From the NCBI GenBank assembly GCA_036262075.1, contig DATAJO010000034.1, positions 186,001 to 250,000 on the forward strand: 64,000 nt of DNA. The letters run 5' to 3'. Within the stretch, counting starts at the first letter, position 1. Each line of letters begins with the position of its first letter. Made by a program: the position numbers and the translations under genes. Under the pieces are notes generated by a model that saw only the letters and a list, made by a program, of their open reading frames with translations, searched no databases and was not told the origin of the DNA. The stretch comes from JACDBZ01 sp036262075 (lineage in GTDB: Bacteria > Chloroflexota > Limnocylindria > QHBO01). Of the stretch, positions 40,649 through 49,660 are shown in pieces.

Positions 40649-42094
40649 TCAGACCTTGGTGGCGGACGGTTCCGCCGAGGCCTGCGCATCGGCGTCGTAG
40701 GTGGGCTTCGGCAGCTGGGACTGGACCCACCAGGCCAGGGCCAGCAGCAGCACGACGACCACGGCCAGGCCGATGTAGAGCATCGGCACACCGAGGCGGG
40801 CGACGTTGCCGACCACGATGCCGAACCACTGGAAGTCGGCGTCGCCGAAGGTCGTGTTGGCGAAGCCGAGCTCGCCCATCACCGGCAGCAGGAAGGCGGC
40901 GCCGAAGGTGATGAACACCCCGTTGATGAAGCCGCCGATGACCGCCCCGAGGCGTCCGCCGGTCGCGTTGCCGAAGACGCCGGCCGTCCCACCGGTGAAG
41001 AAGTGCGGCACCATGCCGGGCAGGATCAGCGCGAGCGCCATGCCGAGGCCGCCGGTGGCGGCCAGGATGCCCAGGCTGACGAGCCCACCGGCGAAGCTGG
41101 CCAGGAAGCCGATGATCACCGCGTTCGGCGCGAACGGGAAGGTGATCGGGCAGTCGAGCGCCGGCAGGGCATCCGGCACGATCCGCGAGCCGATGCCGGC
41201 GAAGGCCGGAACGATCTCGCCGAGGATGGTGCGCACCCCGAGCAGGATCACCGCCACGCCGGCGGCGAAGGTCAGCGCCTGGGTGATGCCGAAGACGACG
41301 AGGTCACCGCCGCCGCTGATCTCGGCCGCCGCCTCGGGGCCGGCCGACAGGGAGTACCAGACCGCGAAGATGACGTAGATCACGATCATCGCCACCGCGG
41401 TGGCGACCATGGCGTCGCGCAGGAAGTTGAAGGTCTTCGGGAAGCTCATCTCCTCGGTCGACTTCGAGCGTCCACCGACGAGCTTCCCGGCCAGGCCGGC
41501 GAGGATGTAGCCGGCGGTCCCGAAATGGCCGATCGCCACCGGCTGATCGTTCGTGATGCGGCGCATGAACGGCTGCCCGAGCGCCGGCATCACGACCATG
41601 ATCGTGCCGAGCAGGATGCCGCTGACGATGATGTTCGGCACGTCGACGATGCCGGCCGCCGACATCACCACGGCCAGCATGGTGGCCATGAACAGGATGT
41701 GGTGCCCGGTCAGGAAGATGTACTTCATCGGCGTCAGCCGCGCGAGCACCAGGTTGACGATGAAGCCGAGGAGCATCACCCACGCGACCGTCGTGCCGAA
41801 CTCGCCGGCCGCGATGGCGGTGATCGCCTCGTTGGTGGGCACCACGCCCTGGGCGTTGAAGACCTCCAGGATCATCGTGCCCAGCGGCTGGAGGGCCCCG
41901 ACCACGGCGGTGGCGCCCACGCCCAGGATGACGAAGCCGAGGATGGCCTTCAGCGTGCCGCCGATGATCTCGCCGGCAGGCTTGCGCAGGGCCAGCAGGC
42001 CCAGGAGCACGATCAGACCGACGAGGAAGGCGGGAACGCTGAGGATCTCCTCGACGATGAATCGAACGAGTCCGCCGATGACGTCCAACTTCAC
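40649..42094 (-). CDS. ulaA: PTS IIC permease, ascorbate (UlaA/SgaT) type
   Basis: The membrane channel of a phosphotransferase system, 481 residues with about 11 segments. It matches UlaA in length and in GHHILFMATML, IGHFGTAGYILAG, FPKTFNFLRDAMVA, ALDCPITFPFAPNAVIIGFL and HFFTGGTAGVFGNATGG. The family's known substrate is L-ascorbate. It is the last gene of the operon, after IIB with a gap of 54 bases. No ascorbate-catabolism genes (UlaD, E, F or G) are adjacent, so the substrate could differ. Confidence 0.92.
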   Translation of the reverse strand: MKLDVIGGLVRFIVEEILSVPAFLVGLIVLLGLLALRKPAGEIIGGTLKAILGFVILGVGATAVVGALQPLGTMILEVFNAQGVVPTNEAITAIAAGEFGTTVAWVMLLGFIVNLVLARLTPMKYIFLTGHHILFMATMLAVVMSAAGIVDVPNIIVSGILLGTIMVVMPALGQPFMRRITNDQPVAIGHFGTAGYILAGLAGKLVGGRSKSTEEMSFPKTFNFLRDAMVATAVAMIVIYVIFAVWYSLSAGPEAAAEISGGGDLVVFGITQALTFAAGVAVILLGVRTILGEIVPAFAGIGSRIVPDALPALDCPITFPFAPNAVIIGFLASFAGGLVSLGILAATGGLGMALALILPGMVPHFFTGGTAGVFGNATGGRLGAVIGGFINGVFITFGAAFLLPVMGELGFANTTFGDADFQWFGIVVGNVARLGVPMLYIGLAVVVVLLLALAWWVQSQLPKPTYDADAQASAEPSATKV

Positions 42095-42148
42095 TCTCCT
42101 TTGCCGCGCTCGCTCACGCGGCGCTCAGCACGGTTCGACGCGAGACCC

Positions 42149-42442
42149 TCAGCCACCTTCGGCTGACGGCTGGATGACCTCGCGCAGCTTTCGCTCGATC
42201 TCCTCCTTGTCGAAGAAGTTGGTGACGGTCACCAGCGTTCCCCGGACCTGTCCGAGCTGCTCGGCCAGCTCCGAGCTGGTCAGCACGATGTCCGCGCCGG
42301 TACCCGCGCCGCGCGCGGTGCCGATGTCGGCAACCTCCACCGTGGCGTCCTCGACGCCGATGCGCCTCAGCGCCTCCTCGGTGTTCATCCGGAGCAGCAG
42401 CCCCGTGCCGAGGCCCATTCCGCAGACGGCTAGGATCTTCAT
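42149..42442 (-). CDS. ulaB: PTS IIB component, ascorbate type
   Basis: A small phosphocarrier of 97 residues, phosphorylated on a cysteine. The motif ILAVCGMGLGTGLLLRM places Cys7 in the classic P-loop-like site. A central Rossmann-like core includes DIVLTSSELAEQL. The lactose/ascorbate IIB family is identified by these features. Its start overlaps the IIA stop by four bases. Confidence 0.92.
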   Translation of the reverse strand: MKILAVCGMGLGTGLLLRMNTEEALRRIGVEDATVEVADIGTARGAGTGADIVLTSSELAEQLGQVRGTLVTVTNFFDKEEIERKLREVIQPSAEGG

Positions 42443-42906
42443 CCACTGGCTCCTTCCACCAGGCTGAGTACGTCCTCGACGGCGGTCGCCGTCATCAGCC
42501 GCTCGCGGGCGGCATCGTCGCCCAGGAGCTCGGCCATCTGGCGCAGCGCCTCGACGTGGGAATCGGCGTCGGGCGCGGCGAGGCCGACGACCAGCCGCAC
42601 CGGATCGTTGTCGGCATGGCCGAACGCCACCGGCGGATCGAGGGTGAGGACGCTGAACGCGACCCCGTGCACCGCCGGACTCGGCCGGGAGTGGGCCAGC
42701 GCGACGCCGGGCGCGATGACGATGTACGGCCCGTACTCCTCGAGCGCGGCGAGCATCTCGTCGGTGTAGGCGGGATCGACCCGACCTCCGGCGACGAGGA
42801 GCTCGCCGGAGCGGCGCACCGCCGATTCCCGATCGGGATGCGCCTCGCGAAGCGCGATCGACGCGGGGTCGAGGCTGTCGCGCAGGCTGGTCGCGGGGCC
42901 GCTCAT
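42439..42906 (-). CDS. ulaC: PTS IIA component, ascorbate/mannitol type
   Basis: Carries phosphate from HPr to IIB. The 155-residue protein has the mannitol/fructose-type IIA fold, with the active His72 in GVALAHSRPS and a Glu-Glu-Tyr-Gly helix (MLAALEEYGPYIVIAPG) before it. The length is standard. The start MSGPATS overlaps the EI stop (ATGA). The family also includes nitrogen-regulation IIA proteins, but its place between EI and IIB marks it as the transport component. Confidence 0.9.
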   Translation of the reverse strand: MSGPATSLRDSLDPASIALREAHPDRESAVRRSGELLVAGGRVDPAYTDEMLAALEEYGPYIVIAPGVALAHSRPSPAVHGVAFSVLTLDPPVAFGHADNDPVRLVVGLAAPDADSHVEALRQMAELLGDDAARERLMTATAVEDVLSLVEGASG

Positions 42907-44582
42907 GCCACCGCCCCCGCCGGCGCCAGGAGGGCAGCGACCGCCTCGCGCGCCTCCCGCGCCGAGCGCATCTCGCACGCGCGTGTGGCGGCCGCGCGGC
43001 ACTCGTCGAGCCGGACGCTGGCCAGCGCGCGTTTCACCGCGCCGAAGGAGTGTGGATCCATCGAGAGCTCATCGACCCCGAGGCCCACGAGGGCCAGTGC
43101 CCCGACCGGGTCGCCGGCCATCTCGCCGCACACCGCCACCGGGATCCCGGTGCCATGCCCGCCCTCGACCACGGAACGCACGGCGCGCAGCACGGCGGGA
43201 TGCATCGGGTCCTGGCGGCCGGCGAGCGCCGGATTGGTGCGATCCGCCGCGAGGAGGTACTGGGTGAGGTCGTTGGTGCCGATGCTGAAGAAGTCCACCG
43301 CCGCGGCCAGCTGATCGGCGACCAGCGCGGCGGACGGGACCTCGACCATGATCCCGATTCGGATCGCCGGCATCGGTTTGCCATCGGCTGCCTCGGCCAG
43401 CAGATCCCGGACCAGCTCGACGTCGGAAAGGTCGGCCACCATGGGCGCCATGACCCACGGCTCGGCCTCGGTCCGCTCGGCTGCGGCGAGGATCGCGCGC
43501 AGCTGCGTGACGAGCAGCTCACGGTTCCCGGCCGCCAGGCGCACCGCGCGCACGCCGAGGAACGGGTTCTCCTCCGGCTGGCGGCGCAGGAAGGGAAGCT
43601 CCTTGTCGCCGCCGATGTCGAGGGTGCGGACCACGAAGGGGCGCCCGGCGAACGGCTCCATGGCGGCGAGATAGGCATCCGCCTGCTCGTCGACCGACGG
43701 CGCCGACGTCCGACCCATGAACATGAACTCGGTGCGGAACAGGCCGACGCCCTCCGCCCCGGCCTCGGCCGCGCCCGATGCCTCCTCCGGCCGGCCGATG
43801 TTCGCCGCGATCATCACCCGGTGGCCGTCGGCGGTGGCGAGCGGCGTCTCGCGCAGCGCAAAGTTCGCCGCCGCGAGCTCCCGCGCCCCCTCGACCGCGG
43901 CCTCCAGCCGGGCGCGCGCCTCCGCATCGGGGTCGACCACGACCTCGCCGGTCGAGCCGTCGACGCCGATCAGCTCCGCCCCCTCCGCCGCCGCCAGCAG
44001 ACCGGTCACCCCCACCACGGCCGGGATGCCGAGGGCCCGAGCCAGGATGGCGGCGTGGGCCGTCGGCGAGCCGCCCTCGAGCGCGATGCCGGCGAGGAGC
44101 GACGCCTCCAGCTCGGCGGTGACCGACGGCGGCAGGTCGGGCGCGATCGCCACGCTGCGGTGCTCGAGCGCGGGGATGGCCTGGCCGCGGATGATCCGCG
44201 CGATTCGCTCGGCGACGTCGCGCACGTCGGCGGCGCGGGCGGCGAGCAGCTCGTCGTCGAGCGCGGCCAGCACCGCGGCCTGCTGCTCGCCGGCGGCGAG
44301 GATCGCATCGGCCGCTCCCGTGCCGGACTCGATCGCCCGCCGCGCGGCGTCGATGAGCTCGGGATCGCCGGCCATCATCGCCTGGGCCTCGAGGATGCCC
44401 GCCTCCGACTCGCGCCCGGCGTCGCGCAGGCGCTGCGCGAGGCGGCCGAGCTGGTCCGCGGCCATGGCGGCGGCCTCGTCCAGCGGGACCACTTCGTCGC
44501 CGCCCGCCTGCGGCCGGTAGACCCACGGCGGCGCCAGGCCGATGCCCGGAGCCGCCGGAACGCCCCGCAGCGAGGCGCTCAT
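42903..44582 (-). CDS. ptsI: PTS enzyme I
   Basis: Transfers phosphate from phosphoenolpyruvate to HPr. The 559-residue protein has the HPr-binding helical part, the swivel-domain His in GGSPTAHAAILAR, and the PEP-binding barrel: VGLFRTEFMFMGR, MAPMV, IGIMVEVPSAALVADQLA, DFFSIGTNDLTQYLLAADR and VCGEMAGDP. It is slightly short at the C-terminus relative to E. coli (575). Its ATG overlaps the HPr stop. Dedicated EI and HPr in a substrate operon means the system can run alone. Confidence 0.94.
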   Translation of the reverse strand: MSASLRGVPAAPGIGLAPPWVYRPQAGGDEVVPLDEAAAMAADQLGRLAQRLRDAGRESEAGILEAQAMMAGDPELIDAARRAIESGTGAADAILAAGEQQAAVLAALDDELLAARAADVRDVAERIARIIRGQAIPALEHRSVAIAPDLPPSVTAELEASLLAGIALEGGSPTAHAAILARALGIPAVVGVTGLLAAAEGAELIGVDGSTGEVVVDPDAEARARLEAAVEGARELAAANFALRETPLATADGHRVMIAANIGRPEEASGAAEAGAEGVGLFRTEFMFMGRTSAPSVDEQADAYLAAMEPFAGRPFVVRTLDIGGDKELPFLRRQPEENPFLGVRAVRLAAGNRELLVTQLRAILAAAERTEAEPWVMAPMVADLSDVELVRDLLAEAADGKPMPAIRIGIMVEVPSAALVADQLAAAVDFFSIGTNDLTQYLLAADRTNPALAGRQDPMHPAVLRAVRSVVEGGHGTGIPVAVCGEMAGDPVGALALVGLGVDELSMDPHSFGAVKRALASVRLDECRAAATRACEMRSAREAREAVAALLAPAGAVA

Positions 44583-44881
44583 GTCCCGTCGGCCTCCGGC
44601 TCGACCTCCTCGCCGAGCCCGCTCCGGACGAGCTCGCTGAGCGTCGCGATCGCCTCGTCGGCGTCGTCACCCTCGGCCGAGATCCGGATCCGGTGGCCGC
44701 GGGACACGCCGAGGGCCAGGACCCCCAGCAGGCTCGTTGCAGGAGCGCTCTTGTCGGGGTCACGCGTCAGGTTCGTGACGCTGACGGTGGCGTCGAATCC
44801 GGAGGCGGTTTTCACGAACAGCGCCGCCGGGCGGGCGTGGAGCCCGGACGGATTCCGGACCTCCAGGGTTACCTCAGGCAT
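44579..44881 (-). CDS. ptsH: PTS phosphocarrier HPr
   Basis: The 100-residue protein has the active His15 in GLHARPAAL and Ser50 in ATSLLGVLALG, in the position of the Ser46 regulatory site of Gram-positive HPr. A 10-residue acidic tail (GEEVEPEADGT) exceeds the normal length. It is the first gene of the PTS operon. No HPr kinase gene is in the window. Confidence 0.94.
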   Translation of the reverse strand: MPEVTLEVRNPSGLHARPAALFVKTASGFDATVSVTNLTRDPDKSAPATSLLGVLALGVSRGHRIRISAEGDDADEAIATLSELVRSGLGEEVEPEADGT

Positions 44882-44998
44882 GGCTCCCCAGTATTACCAT
44901 GCCGCGTGCCAGCGGCGCTCGTTCCCTCCGGCCCGTTCCGAACGGGCCGATCCTCACGCGCGACCACCCGCCCGGTGGGCGCCTTCGGCGGCGAGCGG

Positions 44999-45004
44999 TA
45001 GAAT
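44999..45004 (+). promoter_or_regulatory. -10 box TAGAAT upstream of pdxS
   Basis: TAGAAT in a GCGGTAGAATCGG context, about 50-65 bases before pdxS, in the divergent gap with ptsH. No clear -35 is present. Confidence 0.4.
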
Positions 45005-45067
45005 CGGGGGCCGGAACCCGAGACGCCATCGGCCCCTGCCAATCGGGAGCCGATGCAGAGAGAGCAG

Positions 45068-45958
45068 ATGACCACGATCGAACGATCCACCTGGGCCACC
45101 AAGGTCGGCCTGGCCCGCATGCTCGCCGGCGGCGTGATCATGGACGTCGTCACCGCCGACCAGGCGAAGATCGCCGAGGAGGCGGGCGCCGTCGCCGTCA
45201 TGGCGCTCGAGCGCGTGCCGTCCGACATCCGCAAGTTCGGCGGCGTCGCGCGCATGAGCGACCCGAAGCTCATCGAGGAGATCAAGAACGCCGTCACCAT
45301 CCCGGTCATGGCGAAGTGCCGCATCGGCCATTTCGCCGAGGCGCAGATCCTCGAGGCTCTCGAGGTCGACTACATCGACGAGTCCGAGGTGCTCACCCCG
45401 GCCGACGAGGAGCACCACATCGACAAGCACCGGTTCAAGGTGCCGTTCGTGTGCGGCTGCCGCGACCTCGGGGAGGCGCTGCGGCGCATCGGCGAGGGCG
45501 CGGCCATGATCCGCACCAAGGGCGAGGCCGGCACCGGCGACATCGTCGAGGCCGTGCGCCACATGCGCGCCGTCCAGAAGGGCATCCGCCAGCTCCAGAA
45601 CATGCGCGAGGACGAGCTGTTCGCCGCCGCCAAGGAGCTGCGCGCGCCGCTCGAGGTCGTGAAGCAGACCGCCGAGCTCGGCGCGCTGCCGGTCCCGAAC
45701 TTCAGCGCCGGTGGCGTCGCCACCCCGGCCGATGCGTCCCTCATGCGCCAGCTCGGCGCCGAGGCGGTGTTCGTCGGCAGCGGGATCTTCAAGAGCGAGA
45801 ACCCGGAGCGCTACGCGCGGGCCATCGTCAAGGCCGCGACTCACTACGACAACCCGGAGATCCTGGCCGAGGTCAGCGCCGGGCTCGGTGCGCCGATGCT
45901 CGGCACGTCGCTGGGCGAGATTCCGCCCGAGGAGCGCCTGGCCGTCCGCGGCTGGTAG
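45068..45958 (+). CDS. pdxS: Pyridoxal 5'-phosphate synthase, synthase subunit
   Basis: Makes vitamin B6 cofactor from ribose 5-phosphate, glyceraldehyde 3-phosphate and ammonia. The 296-residue TIM barrel has VGLARMLAGGVIMDVV, the imine Lys in CRIGHFAEAQIL (K-C-RIGH), ALERVPSD, GEAGTGDIVEAVRHMR, NFSAGGVATPADA and FVGSGIF. The length is standard. A start 15 bases upstream is also possible. It works as a dodecamer with PdxT, whose gene follows after 27 bases. Confidence 0.95.
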   Translation: MTTIERSTWATKVGLARMLAGGVIMDVVTADQAKIAEEAGAVAVMALERVPSDIRKFGGVARMSDPKLIEEIKNAVTIPVMAKCRIGHFAEAQILEALEVDYIDESEVLTPADEEHHIDKHRFKVPFVCGCRDLGEALRRIGEGAAMIRTKGEAGTGDIVEAVRHMRAVQKGIRQLQNMREDELFAAAKELRAPLEVVKQTAELGALPVPNFSAGGVATPADASLMRQLGAEAVFVGSGIFKSENPERYARAIVKAATHYDNPEILAEVSAGLGAPMLGTSLGEIPPEERLAVRGW

Positions 45959-45985
45959 GCGTGCCCGGCGGGTAGGAGCGGGCCG

Positions 45986-46606
45986 ATGTCAGCCTCGCAA
46001 CGTGCGCGCAGCCATCCCCGGGTCGGCGTGCTCGCCGTGCAGGGCGCCGTGCGCGAGCACGTCGCGGCCATCCGCACCATCGGCGCCGAGGCGGTCGAGG
46101 TCCGGCTGCCGCGCGACCTCGTCGACCTCGACGCGCTCATCCTGCCTGGCGGCGAGTCGACAACGATGCGCAAGCTCATCGACGAGTACGGCCTGCGCGA
46201 GCCGATCGCCGCGATGGCCCGCGGCGGTGCGCCCATGCTCGGCACCTGCGCCGGCATGATCCTCCTCGCCGATCGGATCGACGACGGCGACGAGCCGGTC
46301 TTCCGGCTGCTCGACATCGCCGTGCGCCGCAACGCCTACGGCCGCCAGCTCGACTCGTTCGAGGCCGATCTCGACGTCCCGGCCATCGGGCCCGAGCCGC
46401 TGCACGGCGTCTTCATCCGCGCCCCGGTCGTCACCGACGTCGGGCCCGCGGCCGAGGTCCTCGCCCGCGACCCGGACGGCCAGCCGGTGGCCGTGCGCCA
46501 GGGGCGCGTGGTCGCCACGGCGTTCCATCCCGAGCTGACCTCCGACCGTCGCCTCCATCGGCTCCTCGCCGACCTCGTTGCGGAGGGGAGCGGCCGGCCG
46601 GGGTGA
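45986..46606 (+). CDS. pdxT: Pyridoxal 5'-phosphate synthase, glutaminase subunit
   Basis: Supplies ammonia from glutamine. The 206-residue class I amidotransferase has VGVLAVQGAVREH, the ILPGGESTTM oxyanion loop, the nucleophile Cys in GTCAGMILLA, and the His/Glu pair in AFHPELTSD. The order and spacing with pdxS are the usual ones. Its stop overlaps the GTG of the GNAT gene. Confidence 0.95.
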   Translation: MSASQRARSHPRVGVLAVQGAVREHVAAIRTIGAEAVEVRLPRDLVDLDALILPGGESTTMRKLIDEYGLREPIAAMARGGAPMLGTCAGMILLADRIDDGDEPVFRLLDIAVRRNAYGRQLDSFEADLDVPAIGPEPLHGVFIRAPVVTDVGPAAEVLARDPDGQPVAVRQGRVVATAFHPELTSDRRLHRLLADLVAEGSGRPG

Positions 46607-47664
46607 TCGAGGTCGAGCGGACGATCCGGAGCGCGCGGCTCGGGGACCGCCAGGCCCTCGCCGACCTCTCGCGGCGGGTTCACGCCTCGGCCGATGCGCA
46701 TCGGCGCAGCCTCGGGGTTCCGGCGCCGACCGCCGAGGCACCGCGCTTCAGCCTCTCGGCGCTCATCCCGTCCTGGCTGCCGCTGCGCGCGCCATCGGTC
46801 CATCTCGTGGCCGAGGTCGACGGCGAGCTCGTCGGCTCGTGCCGCGCGGTCGAGGAGCCGCATCGCGACGAGTGGGTCATCACCGAGCTCGACGCCGCGG
46901 ACGGCGCGATGGCCGCCGAGATCCGCTACGCGCTCCTCGGCGCGCTCATCGAGGAGGCCCAGAAGCACGAGGTCGGGCGCATCCATGCCGCGTGTGCCGA
47001 CGTGCGCGAGAACCTCGAGCTGTTCGGCCAGTCCGGGTTCATGGCCTACACCCAGGAGGAGATCTGGTGGCGGCCGCCGGAGGTCGTCCGCGGGCCGCGT
47101 TCTTGGATCCGCTCGCTCGTGTCCCGTGACGGCCGGCGTGGCGACCCCTCGCCGCCCGACGACCTGCCCGAGCTCCGCGCCGCCGGCGCGCCCGACGCCT
47201 GGCACCTGTTCGACCTGTGGACCCACGCCACGCCGCCGGCGATCGCGCGGATCGAGGGCTACGGGGCCGCCGACTGGGAGTCGGTCGGGCAGGAGGCGAT
47301 CGTCCCGCGCTCGGCGCTCAACCCGCTCCTCCACTTCAGCGAGGTGAACGCCTGGCTCCTGCCGTTCGAGCAGCGCGCCGGCGGGTTCGCCCAGCACGGC
47401 GCGTGTCGGACCGGGCCGCACTACCTGCGCTTCCTCATTCGCGAGGGGATCGACGGGGCACGCTTCCTGCGTGCGGCGCTGGCGCGGGCCGGGACCGATA
47501 CGCTGGCTGCAGGCATCCTCGCCCCGGTGAGAACATACGAATCGACGGGCATGCGCGCTGCGCGCGACACGGGGCTCGAGCCGATCGGGCGCGTCACGCT
47601 CCTCGTGCGCGAGGTGCGCTCGCAGGTCCGCCAGCCGGCGATGATGCCGGCCGCGACACGATGA
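46603..47664 (+). CDS. GNAT-family acetyltransferase-like protein
   Basis: The 353-residue protein starts with a GNAT-type strand (TIRSARLGDRQALADLSRRVHA). It continues with a CoA-site-like stretch (ALLGALIEEAQKHEVGRIHAACAD) and the typical LFGQSGFMAYTQEEIWW that ends the fold near residue 150. The second half (180-350) is a diverged tandem GNAT-like region (HYLRFLIREGIDG, RTYESTGMRAARDTGLEPIG). No acceptor is known. It is joined to pdxT by GTGA and to the next gene by ATGA, so four genes are translated in series. Confidence 0.7.
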   Translation: MIEVERTIRSARLGDRQALADLSRRVHASADAHRRSLGVPAPTAEAPRFSLSALIPSWLPLRAPSVHLVAEVDGELVGSCRAVEEPHRDEWVITELDAADGAMAAEIRYALLGALIEEAQKHEVGRIHAACADVRENLELFGQSGFMAYTQEEIWWRPPEVVRGPRSWIRSLVSRDGRRGDPSPPDDLPELRAAGAPDAWHLFDLWTHATPPAIARIEGYGAADWESVGQEAIVPRSALNPLLHFSEVNAWLLPFEQRAGGFAQHGACRTGPHYLRFLIREGIDGARFLRAALARAGTDTLAAGILAPVRTYESTGMRAARDTGLEPIGRVTLLVREVRSQVRQPAMMPAATR

Positions 47665-49571
47665 CCATGGAACGAAAGGACGAGGCGCAGGTGGCCACGA
47701 CCCGCCGCGAGACGACCGACGATCTCGACGCGCTCATGGAGGCGCTGCCGCCCGAGATCTGCGAGCGGCTGCGCGAGCTTTCGAAGCGCACCGATCTGCT
47801 CGAGGTCGTCATGGACCTCGGCCGCCGTCCCGAGGCGCGCTTCACGACCGGCGAGGAGGACCTCCTCGACCGCGAGATCACCGAGGCCGATATCGCCTAC
47901 GTCATCGACCGCATCGGCGTCTTCGGCGACGACAACCGGGCCGGGATCGAGCGCACCCTGCATCGGATCAGCGCGATCCGGAACCGGTCCGGCAAGGTCG
48001 TCGGGCTGACGTGCCGCATCGGCCGGGCGGTGTTCGGCACGATCGACATCATCCGCGACATCGTCGAGGCCGGGCAGTCGGTGCTGCTCCTCGGGCGGCC
48101 GGGCGTCGGCAAGACGACGATGCTGCGCGAGGTCGCGCGCGTCCTGGCCGACGACCTCGGCAAGCGCGTCATCGTGGTCGACACCAGCAACGAGATCGCC
48201 GGCGACGGCGACATCCCGCACCCCGGCATCGGTGACGCGCGCCGGATGCAGGTCCGCACGCCGACCGAGCAGCACGCGGTGATGATCGAGGCGGTCGAGA
48301 ACCACATGCCCGAGGTCATCGTCATCGACGAGATCGGGACGGAGCTCGAGGCCGCGGCGGCCCGCACGATCGCGGAGCGCGGCGTCCAGCTCGTCGGCAC
48401 GGCGCACGGCAACACGCTCGACAACCTCATGCTCAACCCGACGCTGTCCGACCTCGTCGGCGGCATCCAGCCCGTGACGCTCGGCGACGAGGAGGCACGC
48501 CGCCGCGGGACGCAGAAGACGGTCCTCGAGCGCAAGGCGCCGCCGACGTTCGACGTCCTGGTCGAGATCGTCGAGCGCGACAACGTCATCGTCCATCGCA
48601 ACGTGGCCGAGACGGTCGACGCCATCCTCCGCGGCCACATGGTCCCGCCGGAGCAGCGCTTCCGGGACGAGTCGGGCGAGGTGCGGGCACAGACGAAGTA
48701 CGACTACCGCATCAGCGAGACGGCGACGGGCACGACGCAGTTCGCGCCGCTCGAGCCGACCGGCGGCTTCGGTGCCTTCGGCCGATCGGGCCGCACCGGT
48801 CCGGGCGGCAACCGCTACGAGCGCGGCCTGCGTCCGCTGCCCGGTGGCGGGAGCGGCGCGCCCGGCGGGGAGTCGGGCGGAGCCGGCGGCCGCGGCGGCG
48901 GACGGACGCTCCCCGGCGAGCGGCTGAGCGGCGGCAACGCCGGCGGCAACGCCGGGGGCAACGCCGGGGGTGGCGCGGGTGGTGCGTCGGCGTTCGAGCG
49001 CGACGCGCGGCGCGAGCTCGAGCAGGCGCTGGCCGACATGGACGAGGCGGCCACCTCGCGGCAGATCGGGGCCAACCGTCCGCCATCGGCCCGAGCCCAG
49101 GCGGCCCGGCCGCTGACCGTCTTCCCGTTCGGCGTCAGCCGCAAGCGCCTCGAGCAGGCGGTCCGCGAGCTCGGCGTGCCGGTCACCGTCGCCCGCGACC
49201 TGGACGAGGCCGATGCCGTCGTCACCCTGCGCAACTACTACAAGCGCAAGCCCGCCGCCCTCCGCGACGCCGAGGCGAACGGCGTGCCGATCTACGTGCT
49301 GAAGACGAACACGATCCTCCAGATGGAGAACATGCTGGCCTCGCTGTTCGACCTCGAGGCCGATCCGCAGGAGGCGGCGCTGCGCGAGACGGCCGAGGCG
49401 ATCGGCCTGGTCCAGGCCTCCGGCCGGCCGGTCGAGCTCGCCCCGCAGAACGCGTACGTGCGCCGGCTCCAGCATCAGATGGCCGAGCGCAACGCGCTCA
49501 TGTCGCGCTCGCGCGGCTCCGAGCCGAACCGCCGGGTCGAGCTCATCCCCAACGAGGGCAACTGGCGGTGA
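47661..49571 (+). CDS. SpoIIIAA/Ycf45-type AAA+ ATPase with R3H-like C-terminus
   Basis: The 636-residue protein has the ring-ATPase core seen in Ycf45 and SpoIIIAA: Walker A GRPGVGKTTML at about residue 150, VVDTSNEIAGDGDIPHPGIGDARRM, Walker B VIVIDEIGTELEA, and LVGTAHGNTLDNLM. A Gly/Asn repeat linker (GGNAGGNAGGNAGG) and an acidic part come next, then a C-terminal domain (VFPFGVSRKRLEQAVRELGVPVTVARDLDEADAVVTLRNYYKRKP) like the R3H-linked nucleic-acid-binding end of these proteins. A GTG 30 bases inside the start follows AAAGGACGAGG and could be used. The role in the cell is unknown. Confidence 0.85.
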   Translation: MTMERKDEAQVATTRRETTDDLDALMEALPPEICERLRELSKRTDLLEVVMDLGRRPEARFTTGEEDLLDREITEADIAYVIDRIGVFGDDNRAGIERTLHRISAIRNRSGKVVGLTCRIGRAVFGTIDIIRDIVEAGQSVLLLGRPGVGKTTMLREVARVLADDLGKRVIVVDTSNEIAGDGDIPHPGIGDARRMQVRTPTEQHAVMIEAVENHMPEVIVIDEIGTELEAAAARTIAERGVQLVGTAHGNTLDNLMLNPTLSDLVGGIQPVTLGDEEARRRGTQKTVLERKAPPTFDVLVEIVERDNVIVHRNVAETVDAILRGHMVPPEQRFRDESGEVRAQTKYDYRISETATGTTQFAPLEPTGGFGAFGRSGRTGPGGNRYERGLRPLPGGGSGAPGGESGGAGGRGGGRTLPGERLSGGNAGGNAGGNAGGGAGGASAFERDARRELEQALADMDEAATSRQIGANRPPSARAQAARPLTVFPFGVSRKRLEQAVRELGVPVTVARDLDEADAVVTLRNYYKRKPAALRDAEANGVPIYVLKTNTILQMENMLASLFDLEADPQEAALRETAEAIGLVQASGRPVELAPQNAYVRRLQHQMAERNALMSRSRGSEPNRRVELIPNEGNWR

Positions 49572-49660
49572 GTGGCGGCGCGAGCCGCATCGCGGGCCTC
49601 GTGCTCCTCGCGCTGGTCGTCGTGGCCCTCGTGGCCACCGCGATCCTGCCACCGGTGTGA
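49568..49660 (+). CDS. 30-residue single-pass membrane peptide
   Basis: The peptide starts MSGGASRIAG and continues with an unbroken hydrophobic helix of about 18 residues (LVLLALVVVALVATAILP) to a Pro-Pro-Val end. It begins with GTG overlapping the stop of the ATPase (GTGA) and stops with TGA overlapping the GTG of tmk, so it is held in a tight three-gene chain. The coupling and the clean topology argue that it is expressed. The positive residue before the helix suggests the N-terminus is cytoplasmic. No family is recognised. Confidence 0.6.
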   Translation: MSGGASRIAGLVLLALVVVALVATAILPPV

